Shown here one piece after another: positions 38,972-48,265 of a stretch of DNA of 64,000 nt (positions are counted from its first letter, which is position 1; every line of letters starts with the position of its first letter). The stretch covers positions 2,584,598 to 2,648,597 of the forward strand of contig NZ_AP018227.1 in NCBI RefSeq assembly GCF_002368095.1, given 5' to 3'. The notes beneath the pieces are model-generated. The model saw only the letters and a program-made list of their open reading frames with translations, did not search any database and was not told the DNA's origin. The DNA comes from Calothrix parasitica NIES-267. GTDB lineage: Bacteria > Cyanobacteriota > Cyanobacteriia > Cyanobacteriales > Nostocaceae. A program made the translations under genes and the position numbers.

Positions 38972-40231
38972 ATGCGAGTTTTAATTGTTGCCGAACATGC
39001 ATCTGCTCAATTTGGTGGTGAAGCATTTTTACCTCTAAATTACTTTAGATTGCTCAGAGAACGTCAAATCGATGCTTGGTTGGTAGTCCATCAACGTACC
39101 CAAGCCGAACTTAAATCACTTTTTCCTGATGATAGCGACCGCATCCAGTTTGTCAAAGATACATGGTTACACCGGGTTTTATGGAATCTAGGACAATTTT
39201 TCCCTGAAAGGTTGGCTGTAATCACTACTGGCTTAATCAGTCATCTGTATACCCAAATCATTCAGCGAAATATTGTTCGCCAAATTGTGCAGAGCAACAA
39301 TATAGATGTTGTCCACGAACCTATTCCGGTATCGCCAAAATTTCCTTCTTTAATGTTTGATGTTGAAGCACCTGTAGTTATCGGTCCGATGAACGGTGAC
39401 ATGTCATATCCTCCGGGTTTTGCTGCTCGTCAAAATTGGTTTGTCGATTTGATGCTGTCTGTGGGACGCAATTTGTCAGAGTTTGGTAATCGTTTGATGC
39501 CGGGAAAACTCAAAGCTAAAGTTTTACTTGTTGCTAACGAACGTACTAAGCAAGCGCTACCTCAAGGAAGCCAGGGTACTGTGGTAAAACTGGTCGAAAA
39601 CGGCGTAGATTTGTCTGTATGGCAGCGCAATCGGGTAGCTCAATCTCCAGCATTAAATCAACCACAAACTCGTTTTGTTTTTATTGGCAGATTGGTAGAT
39701 TGGAAAGCTGTTGATCTACTTTTAGAAGCTTTTAGTGCAGTTGTAGCTAAATCCAATGTATGTTTGGAAATTATTGGTGATGGCGACCAAAGACAGCAGC
39801 TTGAAGCTTTAACCGCAGAATTAGGCTTAAGGGAACAAGTAACTTTTTCTGGTTGGCTTTCTCAGAAGCAATGCGCTGCCAAATTAGAAAATGCCGATGC
39901 TTTAGTTCTTCCCAGTCTTTTAGAATGCGGAGGAGCAGTAGTTTTGGAAGCAATGGCTGTGGGAATTCCTGTGATTGCAACTAAATGGGGTGGCCCTGTA
40001 GATTATTTGAATGACAGTTGCGGAATTTTGATAGAGCCAACTTCTAGAGAAGCTTTGCTCGAAGGATTTATCGAAGCAATGCACAAACTTGCCCAAAATC
40101 CACAACTGCGATCGCAATTAGGTGAAGCCGGAAAAGAGCTAGTGCGACAGCATTTTGATTGGGAGCGTAAAATCGATAGCATTTTAGAAGTTTACGATTT
40201 AGCACAAAATATCAAAACGGAGAAGTTTTAA
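38972..40231 (+). CDS. Family 4 glycosyltransferase
   Basis: 419 residues, GT-B fold. The N-terminal half begins MRVLIVAEHASAQFGGEAF. The nucleotide-sugar half has FIGRLVDWKAVDLLLEAFSA, EIIGDGDQRQQLEALTAEL, FSGWLSQKQ and SLLECGGAVVLEAMAVGIPV with the E-x7-E motif. Probably peripheral on the inner membrane. It is 40 bases after the GT2 gene and 1 base before the next gene, so translationally coupled. Sugar specificity cannot be told. Confidence 0.92.
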   Translation: MRVLIVAEHASAQFGGEAFLPLNYFRLLRERQIDAWLVVHQRTQAELKSLFPDDSDRIQFVKDTWLHRVLWNLGQFFPERLAVITTGLISHLYTQIIQRNIVRQIVQSNNIDVVHEPIPVSPKFPSLMFDVEAPVVIGPMNGDMSYPPGFAARQNWFVDLMLSVGRNLSEFGNRLMPGKLKAKVLLVANERTKQALPQGSQGTVVKLVENGVDLSVWQRNRVAQSPALNQPQTRFVFIGRLVDWKAVDLLLEAFSAVVAKSNVCLEIIGDGDQRQQLEALTAELGLREQVTFSGWLSQKQCAAKLENADALVLPSLLECGGAVVLEAMAVGIPVIATKWGGPVDYLNDSCGILIEPTSREALLEGFIEAMHKLAQNPQLRSQLGEAGKELVRQHFDWERKIDSILEVYDLAQNIKTEKF

Positions 40232-40232
40232 A

Positions 40233-41468
40233 ATGTCCAAAAAACTTCGTATTCTTTATGCAGTCGGGCCTGAAAATGTTGTTGAAGCTTATAAATACTG
40301 GATTAAAAATCAGGATTCTCCTTCCCAAGTATCTGTTCCTTACTCAAGTCAATTTTACGAAGTTTGTCGGTCATTAGATGCAGTCGGTTACGTAGTTTCT
40401 CAATCAGATAAGAGTGAATTTATACAGGATGAGCGCTTTACTATTGAGCGTCGTCCAATTCCTTTAGCCTCAGCTACAGGGTTAATGTACCATTTTAGAC
40501 AGGTATGGTGCGGACTTGTTTTGCTCTTTGATGCCATACGTTTTAAAGCCGATTTTGTAATTATATCCAGCGGGACGACCCATTGGTTTATGCTGTATTT
40601 ATTCTCTTTGTTGGGACACAAAATTATACCTTCCATTCACTGTGTTTTGTGGGCAAAGTATCTTCCCGTGCGTCTAGCTGATAAACTAAGTTTAAGGTTA
40701 GGTCGGAATCTGTTTGCCGATAAGTTTGAGGGAATGCTAGCTGTTTCTCACGATATCGCAGAGCAGGTGGCTCAACTAACAGACGGAGAACATCAACCTG
40801 TTTTAGAATTCTTCCCGAGTTTCCGTAGAAAAGATTTTGAAAATATACCCGAACCGTCCGAGCAAACATTGCCATTTAGAGTTTTATTTGCGGGTCGGAT
40901 TGAGGAAAATAAGGGCGTATTCGATTTATTATCGATTATGAAGCGTTTTGTCGGTGAAGGAATAAAAGATATAGTTTTTGATGTTTGTGGTTCTGGTTCG
41001 GCTTTAAAATCTTTACGTTTAGAAGTGAAGCAAGCCGCTATCGAGGACAATTTTATTTGTCACGGACATTGTTCCAAAGACCGTATGAGAGAAATATTTG
41101 GTCGCTCTCATGTTGTTATAGTCCCGACGAAAAAAGAATTTAGTGAAGGTTTTAATCGCGTTGTTTGCGAAAGTATTTTGTCAGGTCGTCCGGTTGTGAC
41201 TTCCTCGGTTTGTCCGGCGCTATCTTATGTTAGAGAAGCAGTGGTCGAAGTCCCGACCGATGATATCAAAGCTTATGGAAACGCTTTACTGAAGCTGTAC
41301 GGAGATAAATTATTTTACGACCAAAAGAAGCAAGCTTGCTCGATGCTTCAAGAACAGTTTTACGATGGTCAAAAAAGTTGGGGAGCTAGTTTGAAATCGA
41401 TTTTACTCTCAGCAGCAACTAAAAAAGAATTGAAATTAGCTGCTGATGAAGTAGTTAGTCATTACTAA
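40233..41468 (+). CDS. Family 4 glycosyltransferase
   Basis: 411 residues. The GT-B C-terminal half shows VLFAGRIEENKGVFDLLSIM, FDVCGSGSALKSL, FICHGHCSKDRM and TKKEFSEGFNRVVCESILSG with the E-x7-E motif. The N-terminal half has SQFYEVCRSLDAVGYVVSQS and a hydrophobic stretch. It follows the previous GT4 gene after one base, so they are surely co-transcribed. Acceptor and donor unknown. Confidence 0.9.
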   Translation: MSKKLRILYAVGPENVVEAYKYWIKNQDSPSQVSVPYSSQFYEVCRSLDAVGYVVSQSDKSEFIQDERFTIERRPIPLASATGLMYHFRQVWCGLVLLFDAIRFKADFVIISSGTTHWFMLYLFSLLGHKIIPSIHCVLWAKYLPVRLADKLSLRLGRNLFADKFEGMLAVSHDIAEQVAQLTDGEHQPVLEFFPSFRRKDFENIPEPSEQTLPFRVLFAGRIEENKGVFDLLSIMKRFVGEGIKDIVFDVCGSGSALKSLRLEVKQAAIEDNFICHGHCSKDRMREIFGRSHVVIVPTKKEFSEGFNRVVCESILSGRPVVTSSVCPALSYVREAVVEVPTDDIKAYGNALLKLYGDKLFYDQKKQACSMLQEQFYDGQKSWGASLKSILLSAATKKELKLAADEVVSHY

Positions 41469-41621
41469 CTTTCTTATGATTTTTGAAATATATTCTGTTA
41501 TCAGATATACAACTTTCGATAAAAATTTATGTTTCAGAAAATAATTAGATGAGATTAGCGGATAGCCATAATAACAAAGTAGAAAATCAATTATGATAAA
41601 ATAATTAATAAATAAATTACC

Positions 41622-42920
41622 GTGAATAAAAAACATTTAGTAACTGCTGAAAAAATCTTTGCAATTCTCGGACTAACTTTTTTTTCCGGGGGTTTACTAG
41701 CCGGTACTTCTGTAAATTCGCCAGGTCTAATCCCAGCATCAATAGTATCTTTTGTCAGATATTTTGTTTGGGGAACTTCTATTCTTCTAATTTGTGCGAG
41801 CTATAAAAGAGCTTTATACGTAATTAGCAAAGATATCTTTATTTTTATCTTCGTATTAATAGTTTATTCATCATCTATATGGTCTGTGAATCCTGGATTT
41901 ACTGACCGATTTATGCCAGAAGTTTTACAAATGACCACATTTGGTATTTATCTGGCAACAAGACATAGTTTAAAACAGCAGTTAAGGTTCGTAGCTTGGA
42001 CTTTTGCTATTGGAGCTTTTGCAAGTATTTATGTTGTGTGGCGTATACCTGCTGCTGGCTTGCACTGGAACGACCATCCAGGCTCGTGGAAAGGAATTTA
42101 TGATTATAAAAATACTTTTGGCAGCCTGATGGTTCTGAACTCAGTAGCTTTTTTACTGATACCTGTTGATAGTGCTAAACACCGGCTATATAAGTGGGGG
42201 AATTTTGCTTTAGCCCTGTTAATGATATATTTTTCAACTTCAAAAACTTCCCTAGTCGTTAGTTTTCTAACTATTGCAATAGTCTTGTTTTATCAGAATT
42301 TTAGATGGAAAGGTAAAGTCACCGTATTTTATCTGGACATTTTAATACTTTTCCTCGGTTCTATTGCCACCATCGTCATTGGCTTGTGGGTAGAAATACT
42401 AGGTGCCATGGGTAAAGATGCTACGTTAACGGGGCGAACTCCGATGTGGAATGTAGCATTCACAGAACTGATGAATAGACCTTGGTTTGGCTTTGGACGA
42501 GGGGCATTTTGGGCAGAAAAAAGTAAATATGCAATAGATGCAGGCTATGCTGTTTCTCAAGGCTTTATTCCGCCTCATGCTCATAATGGCTTCATCGATA
42601 TAATGCTTGACGTGGGTTTTGTAGGTTTTGGAGTTTTTCTAATTAGTTTTGTCATAGTTTACTTTCGGTCGCTGAAACTGGCTTACGGGTCTGATAGAGC
42701 AGAAGATATTTGGCCTTTAGCTTATTTATTGTTTGTAACACTCAATAACATCATGGAAAGCTATTTACTACGTCTTGCGAACGTATATTGGGTTTTGTAT
42801 ATAGCTACAGCTTTGTCGGTAACAGTCAGAAGACCAGCCAGTATTAAGCCGCAGCCAAAAGAAACGCCAAGATTAAATAGGTTGTCTCGTCGCAAGTCCC
42901 AAAATGCATTCTTCAGGTAA
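41622..42920 (+). CDS. O-antigen polymerase/ligase-like membrane protein (Wzy or WaaL type)
   Basis: 432 residues from a GTG. About ten to twelve membrane helices. The O-antigen ligase domain is recognisable from LTGRTPMWNVAFTELMNRPW followed by WFGFGRGAFW and PPHAHNGFIDIMLDVGFVG, which carry conserved Arg and His of the WaaL/Wzy superfamily. Together with a Wzx-like flippase (51.5 kb) and the Wzc-like protein, it most likely polymerises flipped repeat units in the periplasm. Ligase activity is the alternative. Confidence 0.88.
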   Translation: MNKKHLVTAEKIFAILGLTFFSGGLLAGTSVNSPGLIPASIVSFVRYFVWGTSILLICASYKRALYVISKDIFIFIFVLIVYSSSIWSVNPGFTDRFMPEVLQMTTFGIYLATRHSLKQQLRFVAWTFAIGAFASIYVVWRIPAAGLHWNDHPGSWKGIYDYKNTFGSLMVLNSVAFLLIPVDSAKHRLYKWGNFALALLMIYFSTSKTSLVVSFLTIAIVLFYQNFRWKGKVTVFYLDILILFLGSIATIVIGLWVEILGAMGKDATLTGRTPMWNVAFTELMNRPWFGFGRGAFWAEKSKYAIDAGYAVSQGFIPPHAHNGFIDIMLDVGFVGFGVFLISFVIVYFRSLKLAYGSDRAEDIWPLAYLLFVTLNNIMESYLLRLANVYWVLYIATALSVTVRRPASIKPQPKETPRLNRLSRRKSQNAFFR

Positions 42921-43110
42921 TTTTGGTTGACAGTATATAGTTATACATGAATATCATTAATGAAATAGCAAATTGTTTATACAGGTTTAAAACTATGAAA
43001 ATTGGGCAAATGCTGTAGCATAAACCAATATAAATTCCAGAACTCTTTTAAGAGCATGGAATTGAAGAACAAATAGTACTAAAAATCTAAATTCATCAGG
43101 GGTAATCGAA

Positions 43111-43761
43111 ATGCATGTAACTTATGCAAAAGTTTCAGAATGGGCAAAGCACAATTCATTTGGTAAAACTTGGCGATTAGAGCGGATGAAACAATTTCTC
43201 GCTTTAGTAAAACCACCTGTGGGAGCCAAGATTATTGATTTGGGAGGACATCTGCCGATGTGGCAGTGGTTTGACCATGATTTTGAAGTGACGCTAGTTA
43301 ATTTACCGGGTTCTTATAAAAGTACCGGTAAATTTGGACAGTACACCTTCATGGAGGGAGACGCAACTAACTTATCTGAGAATTTCGCGGACAAATCCTT
43401 TGATGTCGTATTTAGTAATTCCGTCATTGAACATGTAGGAGATGAATCAAAACAAGTTGATTTTGCCTCAGAAGTAATACGTTTAGCTAAAGGTTATTGG
43501 GTACAAACACCAAGTAATTACTGGCCAATTGAGCCGCATACCGGTGTAATTGGTTATTGGTTGTTACCAAAATTTGTCCAAGAGAATTTACAAAAGTCTT
43601 GGGAGAAGGAATTACCAGTTTGGACTGAGATGGTTAAAAGTACCACAGTACTCTCTAAAAAGAGAATGCGCGAACTATTTCCCGATAGCAAGTTGTATGT
43701 AGAGCGAAAGTTTTTATTAGAAAAGTCCTACGCTACTTATAAGCCTTTTGAGGCTGAATGA
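43111..43761 (+). CDS. Class I SAM-dependent methyltransferase
   Basis: 216 residues. Motif I is KIIDLGGHLPMWQWF, motif II-like VTLVNLPG, acidic loop FMEGDATNLSENF and motif IV FDVVFSNSVIEHVGD. It probably methylates a sugar in the polysaccharide, or a lipid or protein partner; no substrate can be named. It stands between the polymerase and a GT2 gene on the same strand. Confidence 0.85.
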   Translation: MHVTYAKVSEWAKHNSFGKTWRLERMKQFLALVKPPVGAKIIDLGGHLPMWQWFDHDFEVTLVNLPGSYKSTGKFGQYTFMEGDATNLSENFADKSFDVVFSNSVIEHVGDESKQVDFASEVIRLAKGYWVQTPSNYWPIEPHTGVIGYWLLPKFVQENLQKSWEKELPVWTEMVKSTTVLSKKRMRELFPDSKLYVERKFLLEKSYATYKPFEAE

Positions 43762-43781
43762 GATTTTTGGATAATTAAATA

Positions 43782-43801
43782 AGACAGGGTACAGCCTGTC
43801 T
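43782..43801 (+). terminator. Weak hairpin after the methyltransferase gene
   Basis: agacagg / cctgtct arms with a 6-base loop. No T tract follows, so termination is uncertain. Confidence 0.3.
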
Positions 43802-43865
43802 ATAAATCGAAATGTTGTTTTGATTTTCTATTTTGATTGAATAAATAGATTATAGGAGAGGCTAA

Positions 43866-44867
43866 GTGAATTCAATCGGGGTAGTTGTAATTGGACGAAA
43901 CGAAGGGAATCGTTTAAAAGAATGTTTGCTATCTGTTCTAGGGAAGGTAAATACAGTTGTTTACGTTGATTCTGCTTCTACAGATGGCAGCGTGGAATTA
44001 GCTCATAGCTTAGGAATTGATGTTGTTGAGCTAGATTTATCGATTCCTTTTACAGCCGCGCGTGCGAGAAATGCAGGGTTTGAATATCTACTGCAAATCG
44101 AACCGTCAATTGAGTTTGTGCAATTTGTGGATGGAGACTGTTTGGTAGTAGAGGGATGGTTGGAGAAAGCAACTAAGGTATTAAATGACAACAGCAAAGT
44201 TGTGGTAGTTTGCGGTAGAAGAAGGGAAGAATTTCCCATCAAATCTGTTTACAATCGGTTGTGCGATATTGAATGGAATACTCCTGTAGGTGAAGCTAAA
44301 GCTTGCGGTGGTGATGCGATGATGCGCGTATCGGCTTTGAAGCAAGTTGGTGGGTTTAATCCGACTTTGATTGCTGGAGAAGAGCCAGAATTGTGCGTGC
44401 GCTTGCGTCAAACTGGTGGCAAAATCATGCGGATAGATGCCGAAATGACTTTGCATGATGCTCAAATAACCCATTTTAAACAGTGGTGGAAGCGTTCGAT
44501 TCGCAACGGACATGCTTATGCTGAAGGTGCTTGGCTGCATGGAAAACCCCCAGAAAAGCATTGGCTAAAAGAAAGCCGTAGAATTTGGGTTTGGGGTTTT
44601 GCATTGCCATTTTTAGCAATTGTCAGCAGTTGGTTTGTCGGACTAATCAGTCTAGCTTTGCTTTTACTGGCTTACGGTATTCTATTCTATCGCATTTATA
44701 AATATGCCAGAACTAGAGCAATTCCATCCTCGGATGCATTGTTTTATAGTCTGTTTTGTGTTTTAGATAAATCTCCTCAGCTTATTGGTCAGATTCAGTT
44801 CCATATATCTCGCTTATTGAGAAGAAAAAGTACAATTGTCGAATATAAGGATGCGGCTGTTAGTTGA
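43866..44867 (+). CDS. Family 2 glycosyltransferase
   Basis: 333 residues from a GTG with GGAGAGG 4-5 bases upstream. The GT-A domain starts IGVVVIGRNEGNRLKECLLS, with YVDSASTDGSVELA and FVDGDCLV (DxD-like DGD), then GGDAMMRVSALKQVGGFNP and AGEEPELCVRL. A C-terminal hydrophobic region (FLAIVSSWFVGLISLALLLL) anchors it to the membrane. It probably adds one sugar to the lipid-linked repeat unit. Confidence 0.9.
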   Translation: MNSIGVVVIGRNEGNRLKECLLSVLGKVNTVVYVDSASTDGSVELAHSLGIDVVELDLSIPFTAARARNAGFEYLLQIEPSIEFVQFVDGDCLVVEGWLEKATKVLNDNSKVVVVCGRRREEFPIKSVYNRLCDIEWNTPVGEAKACGGDAMMRVSALKQVGGFNPTLIAGEEPELCVRLRQTGGKIMRIDAEMTLHDAQITHFKQWWKRSIRNGHAYAEGAWLHGKPPEKHWLKESRRIWVWGFALPFLAIVSSWFVGLISLALLLLAYGILFYRIYKYARTRAIPSSDALFYSLFCVLDKSPQLIGQIQFHISRLLRRKSTIVEYKDAAVS

Positions 44868-44883
44868 GAAGAGTAGGGTTGTA

Positions 44884-44906
44884 GAGACGTAGCACTGCTA
44901 CGTCTC
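44884..44906. repeat. Palindrome copy 4
   Basis: Perfect 11+1+11 palindrome identical to that at 8479. It sits just 23 bases before the predicted start of the next gene. Confidence 0.9.
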
Positions 44907-44928
44907 CCAATGGTTGAGAGAAAATCTA

Positions 44929-46230
44929 GTGCCAAATAAATATAAACAATCGCTAACAATACAATCTATGTTAATAAAAAACGTATTTAGGGTTTCTAAT
45001 TTACTTCAGAAGAAAGATTCTACTTCTTTTAAGGACTCAATATCTTCGATTACCCAAAACGGAAATAGAAATCAAAATCAAAACAAAAATAAATTATCTT
45101 ATAAGTCTATTGCAATTGTTGGTTGCGGTTTTGTCGCTGACTACTATCTCAAAACTCTCTCGCTGCATCCGCAATTGAAGTTAATGGGAGTCATGGATAA
45201 AATTGGCGAACGTGCGAATAAGTTTGCTGAATTTCATCAAATTTCTCATGTTTACGAAAATCTTGACGATATACTTAAAGATGATACTGTTGATGTTGTC
45301 TTAAATTTAACTAACCCTAGCAGTCACTATGAAGTTTCCAAGGCTTGTTTAGAGGCTGGGAAACACGTTTATTCAGAAAAGCCCTTTGCCATGGAAATGG
45401 CGCAAGCTGAGGAATTGGTAAATATAGCTTCATCTAAGGGCTTATATCTTTCCTCTGCACCCTGTAGTTTGCTAAGCGAAACCGCACAAACAGTATGGAA
45501 AGCTTTGCGAGAAAATCAAGTCGGTAAAGTTCGGTTAGTCTATGCAGAAATGGATGATGGACTAGTTCATCAAATGCCTTATGATAAATGGTTGAGCGAA
45601 TCCGGTACACCTTGGCCTTACAAAGATGAGTTTGAAGTAGGTTGTACGTTAGAACACGCAGGCTATTATGTTAACTGGCTAACAGCTTTTTTCGGTCCTG
45701 CTGAGACTGTTTCGGCATTTTCATCTTGTGTAGTTCCAGATAAACAGACTAATGTACCTTTAGATACTAATACTCCAGATTTTTCAGTAGCCTGCATCAA
45801 ATTTGCATCTGGAGTGGTTGCCAGATTAACCTGTAGTATTGTGGCACCTCACGACCATTCTTTAAAGATTATTGGCGATGAAGGTATACTCGGTATTGAG
45901 GATTGCTGGTTTTACGGAACACCCGTTTATATTCGACGGAGTTTAACTATAGGTCGCAAACGGCTGGAAGGTATTTGGAAGCGAAACTATCCCCTAGTAA
46001 AAAAAGCTCCTAAGTTTCCATATAGAGGGGCACAGCAGATGGATTTTTGTCGTGGTGTTGCAGAAATGGTTGATGCAATCATTGAAAACCGTCCCTGTAG
46101 GCTTTCACCCCAATTTTCGCTGCACAATAACGAACTTGTTTTAGCAATTCAAAACTCTTTGGAAACGGCTTCTCCTTATAAGATGACTACTTCATTTGAA
46201 CCAATTGAGCCGATGGATTGGGCTAAGTAG
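44929..46230 (+). CDS. Gfo/Idh/MocA-family oxidoreductase of the polysaccharide cluster
   Basis: 433 residues from the GTG at 44929 (GAGAG upstream); a TTG at 44914 and an ATG at 44968 are alternatives. After an Asn/Gln-rich leader of about 55 residues comes SIAIVGCGFVADYYLKTL (dinucleotide site), HVYSEKPFAMEMAQAE (EKP motif) and LEHAGYYVNWLTAFFG. It probably acts on a nucleotide sugar to supply a modified residue. A distant paralogue is at 1827-2912. It ends shortly before long tandem repeats. Confidence 0.85.
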   Translation: MPNKYKQSLTIQSMLIKNVFRVSNLLQKKDSTSFKDSISSITQNGNRNQNQNKNKLSYKSIAIVGCGFVADYYLKTLSLHPQLKLMGVMDKIGERANKFAEFHQISHVYENLDDILKDDTVDVVLNLTNPSSHYEVSKACLEAGKHVYSEKPFAMEMAQAEELVNIASSKGLYLSSAPCSLLSETAQTVWKALRENQVGKVRLVYAEMDDGLVHQMPYDKWLSESGTPWPYKDEFEVGCTLEHAGYYVNWLTAFFGPAETVSAFSSCVVPDKQTNVPLDTNTPDFSVACIKFASGVVARLTCSIVAPHDHSLKIIGDEGILGIEDCWFYGTPVYIRRSLTIGRKRLEGIWKRNYPLVKKAPKFPYRGAQQMDFCRGVAEMVDAIIENRPCRLSPQFSLHNNELVLAIQNSLETASPYKMTTSFEPIEPMDWAK

Positions 46231-46564
46231 AAGTAGGGATTAAGTAGGAAGTAGTAAGTAATAAGTAGTAAGTAATAAGTAGTGAGTAATAAGTAGTGAG
46301 TTAAGAGTAGCGGAGAAGTTAGTTTTGAGTAGCGAGTTAAGAGTAGCGGAGAAGTTAGTTTTGATAAGTTGTTACGCATTTAATTTGTATAACACTAGCG
46401 ACCAAGATGGTCGCACTACAGTATTTATAAATTTAAATTTAGATGTCATACAAATTAGCCGCACATCAGCTTAATACCAAAACAAATATTCTGTAAGAAT
46501 TACCTAGTAGCTACTTACTACTTACTACTTGCTACTTGCTACTTACTACTTGCTACTAACTCCT
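46231..46564. repeat. Complex tandem repeats between two convergent genes
   Basis: 46240-46297 is an agtaata/agtagta heptamer array. 46298-46328 and 46334-46364 are two copies of a 31-bp sequence (gagttaagagtagcggagaa...) with a 36-bp period. 46506-46560 is a ctactta/cttgcta heptamer array that reaches into the end of the next gene. No gene lies in this gap. Confidence 0.85.
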
Positions 46565-47815
46565 AACCTTCAACTTTTGGTAACTGGTTGCTGGTAGTTG
46601 CTCGCTGTCCGCTGATTGCAAGGCTCGGTTAATAACTTTATACAGTTTTTGAGCTTCAAGATTGATGTTAAATTCTTGCTCTACTTTATTTCTTGCTGCT
46701 ATTCCAAATTTATTTCTTAATTCGCTATTATTAAGTAGTTCTTCGATGCTTTGAGTTAATGGTATTGAGTTTCCTGGAGGTATTATATAGCCGCTAACGC
46801 CGTTTTCGACTAATTCGTTGACTCCGGCTATTTGTGTCGCTACTACGGGTACTCCTGCTGCCATTGCTTCCATTAAGACTACGGGTACTCCTTCAGCAAA
46901 GCTTGATAAAACAAATACGTCTGTCTGTTCAAAGTATTTACGGACTTCTGCTTGAGATTTATAGCCAACAAAATTTACATTGCTACTTAAGCCGAAATCA
47001 ACTGTCATTTTCTCTAAACTAGTGCGATCGCCACCGTCACCGACTACTGTTAAGATGACATCTGGATGCTGTCTTTTTAAAGTTTTTAAAGATTCCAAAA
47101 GAATCGGTAAGCCTTTGAAGGCAGCGAGCCTGCCAACAAATAGTAAGCGTTTACCCTGTCCTTGATGAGAGGCTACTTGAAATAATTTTGGGTCGATGCC
47201 ACAATGAACAATGTGCATCTTATTCCATTTGTCAATCGGTGCAAATATCATTGCTTGACTGCGACAATAGTTACTTATACAACAAATGAATAAGGCTCTG
47301 TTTATTTTTTCATCCAGTCTCCAATGATACGGTTCAAAGAAAATATGCGGCCCGTGTAGTGTAAAACTGTAGGTAAAACCTCCTAGTTCTGCTGCTAACA
47401 TAGCAACGCTACAGCTAGAATTTCCAAAATGGTTGTGTAAATGGGGAATTTGCTGTCTCTTGATTTCTTGAGCAAGAACACCCGCTTCTAAAAAATAAAA
47501 TAATTGATATAAATTTCCCCGCAATCCATATATTCTAGTTGACCAAGCTAGTTTTAGTGCTTGTAAATATCTTTTTGGAGAAGTTATGAATAAATTAAAA
47601 TGAGCTTGAAGTATTTTTATCGGTTTTGGAGGAAGAATATAAAAAGTTTGATTTCGTTCTTGTTTTTGCTCTTCTCCTACCATATGCTCTTCACCTGTAG
47701 GACGAACGGAAAATGTTTTAATTTGGACTCCTTGTTTCCGAAGAGCAGCAACTTCACGCTGGATAAAAGTATCTGTAGCTCTGGGATATTCTCCGGTTAA
47801 ATAAGCAATTCGCAT
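46556..47815 (-). CDS. Family 4 glycosyltransferase (WcaL/colanic-type)
   Basis: 419 residues. N-terminus IAYLTGEYPRATDTFIQREV is typical of the GT4 branch that includes colanic acid enzymes. HLHNHFGNSSCSVAMLAAEL, FSFTLHGPHIFFEPY, LLFVGRLAAFKGLPILLESL, SSFAEGVPVVLMEAMAAGVP (E-x7-E) are visible. It is on the opposite strand to its neighbours. The last about 18 residues (ADSEQLPATSYQKLKVRS) are encoded in repeat-like DNA (gttcgctg / tgctggtag types), so the C-terminal tail was probably remodelled by repeat growth. Confidence 0.92.
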   Translation of the reverse strand: MRIAYLTGEYPRATDTFIQREVAALRKQGVQIKTFSVRPTGEEHMVGEEQKQERNQTFYILPPKPIKILQAHFNLFITSPKRYLQALKLAWSTRIYGLRGNLYQLFYFLEAGVLAQEIKRQQIPHLHNHFGNSSCSVAMLAAELGGFTYSFTLHGPHIFFEPYHWRLDEKINRALFICCISNYCRSQAMIFAPIDKWNKMHIVHCGIDPKLFQVASHQGQGKRLLFVGRLAAFKGLPILLESLKTLKRQHPDVILTVVGDGGDRTSLEKMTVDFGLSSNVNFVGYKSQAEVRKYFEQTDVFVLSSFAEGVPVVLMEAMAAGVPVVATQIAGVNELVENGVSGYIIPPGNSIPLTQSIEELLNNSELRNKFGIAARNKVEQEFNINLEAQKLYKVINRALQSADSEQLPATSYQKLKVRS

Positions 47816-47969
47816 AATTTAGTTATCGAGGAATGGTAAAAAATTTGATATTTATGATTCTAAGGGAGTAGGAAGGAGTAGTCCTTAAAATTCGTAGCTG
47901 AGGAAAGGGAGGGGGAGCGGAGGGAGCAGGGGGAGATGGGGAGAAAATAATTTTTATTTGAAATAAACC

Positions 47970-48177
47970 CATCAAGATTAATGGGACAGACTACTAGTAC
48001 TCCACCACATTAATTTTAAGGGGTTAGGAAGTCGCTCCGTAGGTTGGGTTAAGCGGAGCGCAACCCAACTCAGGTGTTGGGTTTCACTCCGTTCAACCCA
48101 ACCTACAATTGAAGCTTACATACCCCGCAAAACTTATGTGGTCTAGTACTAGTAGTCCTTTTCATTAATTCTGATGG
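47970..48177. repeat. MITE-like element with ~40-bp imperfect terminal inverted repeats
   Basis: The left end reads ccatcaagattaatgggaca then gactactagtac and ccaccacat; the right end is its inverse (atgtgg, gtactagtagtcc, ttcattaattctgatgg). Inside is a palindromic 'taggttgggttaagcggagc' block with its inverse. The unit ccacataagttttgcgggg recurs at 58059-58185. Confidence 0.8.
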
Positions 48178-48190
48178 CTTATTTCCCAGT

Positions 48191-48247
48191 CATATTTATA
48201 TGACTTTCGCTATTAGACCGGGGTTTGCAACCCCGGTCGGGTTACAA
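48191..48247. repeat. Hairpin pair related to 23053-23113
   Basis: agtcatatttatatgact followed by gaccggggtttgcaaccccggtc. Just beyond the epimerase stop, so it may serve as that operon's terminator. Confidence 0.75.
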
Positions 48248-48265
48248 TAAAAACCTATCAAAATA

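Larger units (their letters stand above)
47816..48265. other. Intergenic region filled by a MITE-like element and repeats
   Basis: Left part has ggagggg-type purine repeats, the middle a 208-bp inverted-repeat element, and the right part a copy of the agtcatatttatatgact / ggggtttgcaacccc hairpin pair (48191-48247). No gene. Confidence 0.7.
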
